A stretch of 33,059 nucleotides of DNA, taken from contig ONGM01000039.1 in assembly GCA_900317365.1 (NCBI GenBank), positions 1 through 33,059 of the forward strand, written 5' to 3'. Shown one piece after another: positions 26,736-33,059 of this stretch. The DNA comes from an uncultured Planctomycetota bacterium. Its GTDB lineage: Bacteria; Planctomycetota; Planctomycetia; Pirellulales; Thermoguttaceae. The translations under genes were made by a program, and so were the position numbers. Under the pieces are notes generated by a model. It ran no database searches. It saw nothing but the letters and a program-made list of their open reading frames with translations, and was not told where the DNA came from. How positions within the stretch are numbered: position 1 is the stretch's first letter; the number at the start of each line of letters is the position of its first letter.

Positions 26736-28004
26736 ATGGGCAAAAGAGAAATCGTTGTCACCGGGCTGGGGATTTTGAGTCCTATTGGAATTGAACTTGA
26801 TTCCTTCTGGAACGCTCTGATAGAAGGCAAGAGCGGCGTTGGATATCTCGATTCCGTCAACACGCAATTAGAACGGCGTCCGATTGGTAGTGAAGTTCCG
26901 GATTTTCATCCTAAAGACTATATCAAACCGCGCAAAAACATCAAAGTTATGAGTCGCGATATCCAAATGGGTATCGTAGCGGCGTTGTTGGCTTGTCAAA
27001 ACGCCGGAATAAATCTCGAAGAAGGTTCTCGCTCCGTTGATCCTGATCGAATCGGTTGCGTTTTCGGTTGCGATCTGATCGGCACGGAATTAGGGTTGCT
27101 CAAAGACGCGTTCAAAGACTGCGTCGCAGACGGTCGGTTTGATTTTTCTAAGTGGGGTCCGGCTTCGATTGACAAAATCATGCCGCTCTGGATGTTGCGA
27201 TACTTGCCGAATATGGTGGCGTCGCACGTCGCTATTACCCTCGACGCGCGCGGACCGAACAACACGTTGAATCTCGATCGCGGTTCGAGTTTGGCGGCGA
27301 TTATGGAAGCTTGCCGTATTATCGAGCGCGGCGCCGCAGACGTCATGATCGTAGGCGGCGTCGGCAATAAAGTGAACCCGACGATTCTCGCGCGTTCCGG
27401 CGCTTACAGTCTTGCTCCGCGAACCGAGAATCCTCAAGAGCATCCTCGCCCGTTTGACGCTCGGCGCGCAGGAACGGTCGTCGGCGAAGGTTCCGGCGTT
27501 TTCGTCCTCGAAAGTCGCGAGTTCGCCGAAGCGCGCGGCGCCAAACCGTTGGCGTTGGTCAAAGGGTTCGCCGAAAGACTTCATCCGACGGGAAAATTCG
27601 GCTCTCGACAGGAAGCGGTTGAAAGCGTCGTCAAAGAGACGTTGCGAGTCGCCGACCTCAAGCCCGCCGACCTTGACCATGTGAACGCCAACGCCTTCGG
27701 ACTAGACGACGACAAGCTCGAAGCGCAAGGAATCGCTCGAACGCTCGGCGACGTCCCTGTCTTCTCCGTCGCCGGACATATTGGCAATCTTGGTAGCGGC
27801 GCCGGCGCCGTCGAACTCGCCGCCTCACTCCTCGCGCTTTCCAATGGCGTCGTTCCCGCCACGAGAAACTGCGAAAACGTCGCCGAGGATTGTCCGATCA
27901 ACGTTGTCAAGGACGCGCCGCGCAAGGTCGTTAAACCCACCTTCATGAAATTAAGCCATGCGAACACCGGACGATCTTTTGGATTGATTCTGGAAAAATA
28001 CTAG
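26736..28004 (+). CDS. beta-ketoacyl-ACP synthase homologue (FabF-like) lacking the catalytic triad
   Basis: 422 aa, the normal KAS II length, collinear with FabF from IVVTGLGILSPIG to the end. KAS enzymes use Cys-His-His for Claisen condensation. Aligned to E. coli FabF from memory, the nucleophilic Cys163 position is Arg182 (RGPNNTLNLDRGSS), His303 is Asn319 (VNANAFG) and His340 is Asn351 (GHIGNLGSGAGAVE). The usual Lys before the second His is also gone. The fold-supporting segments stay well conserved: DVMIVGG, RPFDARRAGTVVGEGSGVFVLE, GAGAVELAAS. It is best read as a pseudo-ketosynthase or chain-length-factor-like partner, or an enzyme with new chemistry. The start matches the family N-terminus but lacks a Shine-Dalgarno. 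No other fatty-acid gene is adjacent; der follows 82 bp downstream. Confidence 0.85.
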   Translation: MGKREIVVTGLGILSPIGIELDSFWNALIEGKSGVGYLDSVNTQLERRPIGSEVPDFHPKDYIKPRKNIKVMSRDIQMGIVAALLACQNAGINLEEGSRSVDPDRIGCVFGCDLIGTELGLLKDAFKDCVADGRFDFSKWGPASIDKIMPLWMLRYLPNMVASHVAITLDARGPNNTLNLDRGSSLAAIMEACRIIERGAADVMIVGGVGNKVNPTILARSGAYSLAPRTENPQEHPRPFDARRAGTVVGEGSGVFVLESREFAEARGAKPLALVKGFAERLHPTGKFGSRQEAVESVVKETLRVADLKPADLDHVNANAFGLDDDKLEAQGIARTLGDVPVFSVAGHIGNLGSGAGAVELAASLLALSNGVVPATRNCENVAEDCPINVVKDAPRKVVKPTFMKLSHANTGRSFGLILEKY

Positions 28005-28086
28005 CGACGATTCACGGACAATCACCATAGGGCGTCATCATAGACGTCGACGTTCGCTGGGATAACGAGAAAGAAAAGCAGGAGCG

Positions 28087-29688
28087 ATGGGAATTGCAAA
28101 GGTTGCGATCATTGGTCGCCCCAACGTTGGTAAGTCAAGCATTTTCAATTGGCTGATCGGCGAACGCGTGTCGATTGTCGATTCGGTCGCAGGCGTAACG
28201 CGCGACCGCGTTTCGTTTCTTCTGGATATTGGTCTCGACGGAGTCGACGAGAAATACCTGGTCGACGAGATCACCGGCGAGTCGTCTGCGTCTAACGTCG
28301 GCGTGGAATCGGAAAACGACTCGGAATTAGACGACGCGGAATTAGATAAGGCGCCGGAAAAGGTCAAAACCGCCGACAAAGAGACGACAGGCGACGTTCA
28401 AAGCGCCGACGAGGGCGGCGGATTGGATAGCGAGGCTACGGAAGAAACGCAGGAAGCGCCGAAGATTTCCGCTCGATATATCGAACTGATCGACTCCGGC
28501 GGCATAGGAGTCGTCGATAAGGACGACCTTTCCGCCGACGTCGAAGCGCAAATTGAAATCGCGATCAATTCCGCCGATTTGATTCTTTTTGTCGTTGACG
28601 CGCGCGACGGTATGGCTCCGCTCGACCAGTACGTCGCCGAACGCCTCAGGAAGTTGCAGACGCCGATTCTTCTCGTCGCCAACAAGTGCGACGGCGAGAC
28701 GCAAGAGCACGACGCGCGCGAATTTCACAAATTCGGTTGGGGAGTCGTCGCCGTCAGCGCCAAGCAGAAGCGCGGACGCGTCGCCCTTATGGACGCGATC
28801 GAGCGCGCTATTCCGATCTCCGCGTTTTTTGACAACTCCGACGAATATCGCGAGCCGGAAATGAAAATTGCGATCGTCGGTCGTCGAAACGTCGGAAAAA
28901 GCACGTTTGTCAACACGCTTGCGCGCGAAGAAAGAGTCATTGCGAGTCCGATTCCCGGAACGACTCGCGATTGCGTCGACGTCCGTTTCGAAATGGACGG
29001 AAAGTCGTTTATCGCGATCGACACGCCGGGATTTATGCGTAAAAAGAGCGTCGGGTCCGATCTTGATTTCTACGCTCTTACGCGCGCCGAACGTAGCATA
29101 CGAATGGCGGACGTCGTCTTTATGTTCTTCGACTGCTCTTCGCAGATCGCTAAGATGGACAAACAGCTCGTTTCGCTCATTGAGTCATATAATAAGCCGT
29201 GCATCTTCGTCGTCAATAAATGGGACAAAATGGTCGCGTATAATATGCCGACGAGTCGCTGGGCGGATTATTTGCGCGAAACGTTCGCGACGATGTGGCA
29301 CGTCCCGATCGCTTTCATTACGGGAATGACGGGCAAAAACGTTCAAAAACTCTTACAACACGCAAGCGCTCTTTTCCGTCAGAGTCGAATGAGAGTCCCG
29401 ACGAGCAAGCTCAATAAATTGTTGGCCGCCGCGATCAATCACACGCCGCCGCCGCTTTTCCATTACCGTAAGCCGAAAATATACTACGCGACGCAGGCTT
29501 CGACCGCTCCGCCGACCATTATTGTCTTCTGCAACATGCCCGACGCGTTCACGCCGAGTTATCGTCGCTTCCTACTGAACGTTATCAGAGACGAGTTACC
29601 GATCGGCGAAGTTCCGATTCGTGTGTGGTATCGCAAACGCGAAATGGACGACTCCGGAGACGACGTCGAACAGCGTCGTATTACCTAA
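28087..29688 (+). CDS. der: GTPase Der/EngA with an acidic insertion in the first G domain
   Basis: 533 aa, longer than the usual 430-490. A double-GTPase assembly factor for the 50S ribosomal subunit. G domain 1: GRPNVGKSS (G1), GVTRDR (G2), DSGGIG (G3), NKCD (G4), VSAK (G5). G domain 2: GRRNVGKST, GTTRDC, DTPGF, NKWD. A KH-like domain follows (LNKLLAAAINHTPPP...KIYYATQ), with a short polar tail. About 75-80 extra residues, rich in Asp, Glu, Ser and Thr, lie between G2 and G3 of the first domain (residues ~52-127, nt ~28240-28468). The ATG fits the family N-terminus, though AGGAG lies only two bases before it, closer than normal. It could share a transcript with the upstream ketosynthase-like gene and ends at a strong terminator. 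Confidence 0.95.
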   Translation: MGIAKVAIIGRPNVGKSSIFNWLIGERVSIVDSVAGVTRDRVSFLLDIGLDGVDEKYLVDEITGESSASNVGVESENDSELDDAELDKAPEKVKTADKETTGDVQSADEGGGLDSEATEETQEAPKISARYIELIDSGGIGVVDKDDLSADVEAQIEIAINSADLILFVVDARDGMAPLDQYVAERLRKLQTPILLVANKCDGETQEHDAREFHKFGWGVVAVSAKQKRGRVALMDAIERAIPISAFFDNSDEYREPEMKIAIVGRRNVGKSTFVNTLAREERVIASPIPGTTRDCVDVRFEMDGKSFIAIDTPGFMRKKSVGSDLDFYALTRAERSIRMADVVFMFFDCSSQIAKMDKQLVSLIESYNKPCIFVVNKWDKMVAYNMPTSRWADYLRETFATMWHVPIAFITGMTGKNVQKLLQHASALFRQSRMRVPTSKLNKLLAAAINHTPPPLFHYRKPKIYYATQASTAPPTIIVFCNMPDAFTPSYRRFLLNVIRDELPIGEVPIRVWYRKREMDDSGDDVEQRRIT

Positions 29689-29725
29689 CTCCCATTGCTC
29701 CGTTTCACGCTTAACGCGTTCGATC

Positions 29726-29780
29726 AAATCCGCGCAAACGTCGACAAAGTCCGGTTTGCGCGGATTTCTTATTATCTTTT
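29726..29780 (+). terminator. intrinsic terminator of der
   Basis: A perfect 14-bp stem, AAATCCGCGCAAAC (29726-29739) with GTTTGCGCGGATTT (29754-29767), followed by a T-rich CTTATTATCTTTT. The rest of the gap to 30018 holds only a weak TTGTTTCAAAG/CTTTGAACAA repeat (~29807-29840) and no clear promoter. Confidence 0.88.
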
Positions 29781-30018
29781 GTCTATCTTGCCAAGTTTTG
29801 TTTCAAAGCTTCGCTAAAGATTCGTTTTGGAACTTTGAACAAAAATCTCCGTCTAACGATTTCAGAGAGTCGCGGCGACGCCGTTTGTTACTGCGGACGC
29901 CAAACCAATTCCATTCATGCAAATCGATTCAAGGCGTAGTCTTTGCATTCATTCTCAGGAACGCGGAGTAGACTTTGCGGACTGATTTGAGTTATTATCG
30001 TTGGTAAGGAGCAAGGAA

Positions 30019-30672
30019 ATGCCGAGCGCACAAATTTGTAGCGTTTTCGACCAGAGGAACGGTCGTCCAATTGTAGCGCCTCCGAGCGAAAAGCGTGCAG
30101 TTCGCGAAAACGACGGAGACTCCGCCGCGCAAAACGCTCGCATTCAATCAAAAGCGAGCGCCGCCGGTCAAAGACAAGAAGTCTCTGACGAAGATATAAG
30201 CGAACGCCGCATCGGTCGACGGCATTATATCGCGGAAACGTTGCGAAATCAGGAGCTAACGCTGGAGCAATGCGCGCGTAAACTCGGAGTCTCCGTCGAC
30301 GAAGCCGCGCGACAGTCCGAGCCCGATTCCAATTTGACGCTTAGTCAACTCTTCGACTGGAGCGAAGTTCTCGACGTTCCGCTTCCTGAACTCTTGCCTT
30401 TCGATTCGAACACGTCGGATCCTATTCGCAATCGCGCGCTCCTTCTGAGAGTCATGAAAACCGCAAGACAGTTGCAACGCTCAAGTCGCAACACGCCCTT
30501 TGAGTACGTTGCGACGACGCTGGTCGATCAACTTCTGGAGATCGTTCCGGAATTTGCCGTCGTTGAACCGTGGCCGTCCGTCGGAAAATCTCGCGTCGCC
30601 AAGAGCGAAGGTCTGAGCGCTCGACGCGTCGATCATGAAACGTCGAGATTCATCGAAGAAAACTATCGTTAA
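30019..30672 (+). CDS. hypothetical protein with a central helix-turn-helix-like segment
   Basis: 217 aa. I chose ATG 30019 (MPSAQICSVF) because AAGGAG lies seven bases upstream; a TTG at 30001 in the same frame would overlap that signal. Residues ~1-65 are polar and probably disordered. Residues ~70-130 (RRHYIAETLRNQELTLEQCARKLGVSVDEAA, then LSQLFDWSEVLDVPLPELLP) have the spacing of an Xre-like helix-turn-helix followed by the 'L...L.VP..ELL' continuation common in that family. The C-terminal part is helical and unrecognised. A DNA-binding regulator is the best guess. It stands alone after the der terminator; its target is unknown. Confidence 0.65.
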   Translation: MPSAQICSVFDQRNGRPIVAPPSEKRAVRENDGDSAAQNARIQSKASAAGQRQEVSDEDISERRIGRRHYIAETLRNQELTLEQCARKLGVSVDEAARQSEPDSNLTLSQLFDWSEVLDVPLPELLPFDSNTSDPIRNRALLLRVMKTARQLQRSSRNTPFEYVATTLVDQLLEIVPEFAVVEPWPSVGKSRVAKSEGLSARRVDHETSRFIEENYR

Positions 30673-31331
30673 ATACGATCTTGCTTCTCTGCGGTTCGTC
30701 CTATTCCAACCATGACGACGCTAAACACGCGAACCGCTAAGCGGCTCCCCCAAAAAGACTCTTCGTCTCGTCCTCGTCCGTTTGTCGCAAAGTTTCGCGG
30801 AGACTCCGTTCGCCGACCCCATACCGCCTCCGCTTATCGAAATGACGACGACTCCATTACGAAAGCGAATCTCTCACACGAACTCTACGCCTTTGACCGG
30901 CGCCTTTCATTTCTTCGTCCTTTTCGAAACTGCGGTTTAACCCAACAACTAGGCGCTCTTCGCGCAAGTTTATTCTCGACGATCCGACGTATTTCCAGAT
31001 ATAGGCGCGCGAAAAGAAAAATGTTGTCGGTAAAAAAACTAAAATCTAAGTACAATATACGTTGCTGTAGAAAGTGACCGAAAGGCTTCCGATTTCGTCA
31101 TGCGCAAATCACCCTCGAAATTGGCTCCCGTTTCCCGAACGATATTTTGAGTCGTACCGAATCGTTTTGAAACGTCGATCTGCGATTCGTGTTTCCGCAA
31201 ATAATCCGGCGCCGCTTCCTCGAAGACGTCCCTTTCGATCGACGATTCCCCCGACGCTTTTCATCGGGGTTACGCGGAAAGACGTTTCGCGCCTCCTATT
31301 CGTTGACAGTTCCTTACAAGAAAAGATTACT
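30673..31331 (+). other. 659-bp stretch without a convincing gene
   Basis: Open frames exist (30712-31077, and an upstream extension of the next gene from GTG 31074), but they are Arg/Ser-rich and lack Shine-Dalgarno sites, like random frames in this composition. Structures seen: GCGGTTCG (30691-30698) with CGAACCGC (30730-30737), and CCCCGA/TCGGGG (31249-31269). TACAAT at 31051-31056 is a possible -10 element. Part of this may be a long leader for the next gene or an unannotated RNA. Confidence 0.4.
31303..31331 (+). promoter_or_regulatory. possible promoter abutting the start codon of the next gene
   Basis: A perfect -35 TTGACA (31303-31308) with a 17-bp spacer and a poor -10 ATTACT (31326-31331) directly before the ATG at 31332. 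If used, the transcript would have almost no leader. The weak -10 keeps this tentative. Confidence 0.25.
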
Positions 31332-32147
31332 ATGACGCTAAGCAAAGAAGAATATGTCGAACAAGTCTTTTTTTTCAAGGCTTTTCGCGAAAGACTTCTC
31401 GACGGATTTTCAACGCAAGACGTCTTGCGCGGAATGCAAAGCGAATTGCTCAACTCAACGAAACTCCCGCTCGCCGTTAGTTTCATGCTTGCCGAAGTCC
31501 GACTTTCCGGCAAGATGAGTCTCGCAATGAAACGCTTGCAGCATTATTTCGCGCCTTTCCAAACGTACGTAATGCAAGAAGCGGAACGCGAAGAAGGTCG
31601 ATTCGACATTCTTATCGCGTTGCAGATTCTGGAAAACGGGGCGCGTTATCTTTCGCAAGACCCGTCCCCGCAAGGCGTCTTTTTCTACGAGTTCGAAACG
31701 ATATGCAGAAATCGACTCGGATACGACAGGGGTCTTGACGCAATCTCGCGCGATCCTATTTTCAATGAAGATTGGCAATATTGGATCAACGTTGTCTTAC
31801 GACGGCAGATCGGGTTTGTCGACATTGGCAAACTCGTCTATGTTCGAAGCAAACATTATCAGTTAAAAGAAGACGAAACGCCGCAACCGGTCTTGTTTGG
31901 CGAGCAGGAAGGACGCATTGCTCGCGCGGCGCAAGGACGCGATCCCTTGTTTTTCTTCTCCGCGCTAACAAGACACCTTAAATATCCGCAAGTCGCTCGC
32001 TCTCACAGAACGGAGGAACGGGAAGATCCCGCAATCACGGAGTTGCGAAGAAAGATCGAACTCCTCGAGAATCGAATACAGCTCATTCATGAGGAACTCA
32101 AAGGCGGCGTCAACCTCGAAAGATTCTACGTTACCCCAAACAACTAA
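31332..32147 (+). CDS. hypothetical protein with a C-terminal coiled coil
   Basis: 271 aa, not recognised. ATG 31332 (MTLSKEEYVEQVFFFK) is where the sequence becomes ordered and protein-like; the frame is open back to GTG 31074, but the extra 86 residues look non-coding. No good Shine-Dalgarno precedes 31332, only an A-rich AAGAAAAG. The protein is mostly helical and soluble, with no signal peptide or membrane segment. Residues ~235-260 (ITELRRKIELLENRIQLIHEEL) form a heptad coiled coil, suggesting oligomerisation. A conserved phylum-specific protein is plausible, but I cannot assign a function. It lies between the HTH protein and HU on the same strand. Confidence 0.7.
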   Translation: MTLSKEEYVEQVFFFKAFRERLLDGFSTQDVLRGMQSELLNSTKLPLAVSFMLAEVRLSGKMSLAMKRLQHYFAPFQTYVMQEAEREEGRFDILIALQILENGARYLSQDPSPQGVFFYEFETICRNRLGYDRGLDAISRDPIFNEDWQYWINVVLRRQIGFVDIGKLVYVRSKHYQLKEDETPQPVLFGEQEGRIARAAQGRDPLFFFSALTRHLKYPQVARSHRTEEREDPAITELRRKIELLENRIQLIHEELKGGVNLERFYVTPNN

Positions 32148-32297
32148 ACCGAAGCGTGCGCTTTAGTCAGGTCAAGTTCATCTACAACTTCAATAACTAC
32201 GCGCTTTAGAGCAATTCGTTAGTCTTTACAGAGCCGCGAAATGTATCGTGTCAACATTCGTAAAAGCCATAATACCAATATTTTTTAAAATGAGTTA

Positions 32298-32325
32298 TTG
32301 ACACGTCAAGGCTTTTAACTAAAAT
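32298..32325 (+). promoter_or_regulatory. sigma70-like promoter of the HU gene
   Basis: A perfect -35 TTGACA (32298-32303), a 16-bp spacer and -10 TAAAAT (32320-32325). Predicted start near 32333 and a ~70-nt leader. The -35 lies inside the inverted repeat TTGAC-AC-GTCAA, a possible operator. Confidence 0.65.
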
Positions 32326-32402
32326 ATCAAGCGCGTATTGCGCAAAATTAACGGCGCAAAGCTTAGTTTAGGTTAATACAATGACTAACTAAAGGCGGCA
32401 AG

Positions 32403-32810
32403 ATGACAAAAAAAGATATTGTCCGTTTGGTTTCGGAGAAAACGGATCTTTCCCAACAATTGGTGAAGGAGATCGTTCAAAAGACGTTTGAGTCGATAAT
32501 AGAAGTCCTCGTTCAAGACGGTCGAATTGAACTTCGCAATTTTGGCGTATTCAAGGTCAAAGAGCGTGTCGCGCGCATTGCGCGTAATCCTCGCACGAGC
32601 GAAGAAGTTTGGGTTCCGGAGCACGAAACGGTAGCCTTCAAACCTGGTAAAATGATGGTTTCCCAGGTTCAACGTCAACGAAGTCGCAAAACTTCGCGCA
32701 AAAAGGTTGTTAAAAAAGTGAGAAGAGTCGCTGCTTCCGCGCCGGTCGTCGTTGAATCCGTCGCCAAATCACCCAAAAAAGTTCTCAAAAAGGTCAAGAA
32801 GAGCCGTTGA
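32403..32810 (+). CDS. HU/IHF-family DNA-binding protein with a lysine/arginine-rich C-terminal tail
   Basis: 135 aa. A nucleoid protein that bends and compacts DNA. Residues 1-~90 are a standard HU fold: [14 protein letters not shown] start, helices to [28 protein letters not shown] with the conserved DNA-arm Arg-Asn-Pro, and [10 protein letters not shown]. Residues ~92-135 are a Lys/Arg/Ala/Val tail ([24 protein letters not shown]) that recalls histone H1 or mycobacterial HupB tails and should strengthen DNA binding. AAAGGCGG precedes the ATG. It has its own promoter and terminator. Confidence 0.93.
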   Translation: MTKKDIVRLVSEKTDLSQQLVKEIVQKTFESIIEVLVQDGRIELRNFGVFKVKERVARIARNPRTSEEVWVPEHETVAFKPGKMMVSQVQRQRSRKTSRKKVVKKVRRVAASAPVVVESVAKSPKKVLKKVKKSR

Positions 32811-32845
32811 TTAGCGGTCGGGTCTTTGAACTCGGCAAACTTTTC

Positions 32846-32893
32846 AAGTCGGATTTCCGCCCGTTCAAGTCGTGAAATCCGGCTTCTTTTTTT
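32846..32893 (+). terminator. intrinsic terminator of the HU gene
   Basis: AAGTCGGATTTC (32846-32857) pairs with GAAATCCGGCTT (32874-32885) with one G-U pair, followed by CTTTTTTT. Confidence 0.88.
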
Positions 32894-32931
32894 GTCCGCA
32901 AAACAATTGACGTTTTTTTTAAGAAAAGGGC

Positions 32932-32959
32932 TTGCGCAATTCGGAAAATCGTGTATACT
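32932..32959 (+). promoter_or_regulatory. promoter of tRNA-Ser
   Basis: -35 TTGCGC (32932-32937), a 16-bp spacer and -10 TATACT (32954-32959), placing the start 5-8 bases before the tRNA. Confidence 0.5.
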
Positions 32960-32972
32960 CTCGTTACCTTTT

Positions 32973-33059
32973 GGAGAGGTGGCAGAGTGGTCGAATGCGC
33001 GGGTTTGCTAAACCCGTGAGCTCGTAAGGGTTCCGCAGGTTCAAATCCTGTCCTCTCCG
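32973..33059 (+). tRNA. tRNA-Ser (anticodon GCT)
   Basis: 87 nt, a class II tRNA with a long variable arm. The acceptor GGAGAGG (32973-32979) pairs with CCTCTCC (33052-33058), and the discriminator is G33059. The anticodon stem is CGGGT/ACCCG with loop TTGCTAA, giving GCT at 33007-33009, which reads AGC/AGU. The T arm GCAGGTTCAAATCCTGT is canonical. The window ends on the discriminator base, so an encoded CCA cannot be checked. Confidence 0.97.

Noticed and set aside
30712..31077. A 121-codon + strand frame after the HTH gene
   Set aside because: No Shine-Dalgarno, no domain, and an Arg/Ser-rich composition like shadow frames elsewhere in the window. It could still be real, but I cannot support it.
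32973..33059. tRNA-Ser as an integration site for a mobile element
   Set aside because: tRNA 3' ends are common attachment sites, but no integrase or repeated tRNA end is visible inside the window and the downstream side is not shown.

Overview
The window looks like a chromosomal segment of a carbohydrate-degrading bacterium, most consistent with Planctomycetota or a PVC relative. The clues are large secreted glycosidases, a secreted protein joining EF-hands to a formylglycine-generating-enzyme (FGE)-like domain, an HU protein with a lysine-rich tail, and several conserved-looking proteins I cannot name. This placement is inference; no rRNA or marker phylogeny is available. I see no transposase, integrase, phage gene or CRISPR array.

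Layout. 1-2756 (+): the C-terminal part of a large UvrD-type helicase, possibly a RecQ-UvrD fusion, entering from outside the window. 2914-9823 (-): a likely three-gene operon of a GH36 alpha-galactosidase with an NPCBM module and two tandem paralogous secreted alpha/beta-hydrolases. 10267-14731 (+): central carbon genes pckA, uxaC and an NAD-type malic enzyme. 15006-22210 (-): a GH78 alpha-L-rhamnosidase behind a DPP-IV-like peptidase, then a membrane-anchored vWA protein. 22337-22921 (+): peptide deformylase. 23138-26092 (-): the EF-hand/FGE-like secreted protein. 26736-32810 (+): a beta-ketoacyl-synthase homologue that has lost its catalytic residues, a Der GTPase with an acidic insertion, an HTH protein, an unknown coiled-coil protein and HU. 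A tRNA-Ser(GCT) closes the window.

How the genes fit together. Alpha-rhamnosidase, alpha-galactosidase, putative carbohydrate esterases and uronate isomerase suggest use of pectin-like or other plant and mucosal glycans. PEP carboxykinase and malic enzyme would link the resulting sugar acids to the C3/C4 node. The genes lie in several transcription units, so this is a neighbourhood rather than one polysaccharide-utilisation operon.

Most notable signals: (1) a long imperfect hairpin holding an 18-codon open frame with a GGAGG Shine-Dalgarno just before the malic enzyme; (2) a ketosynthase homologue with the Cys-His-His triad replaced by Arg-Asn-Asn, preceded by a run of hairpins and by an in-frame short ORF ending in TGA one codon before its ATG; (3) a structured pckA leader with a perfect 16-bp palindrome; (4) an FGE-like domain missing one of two catalytic cysteines, fused to five EF-hands.
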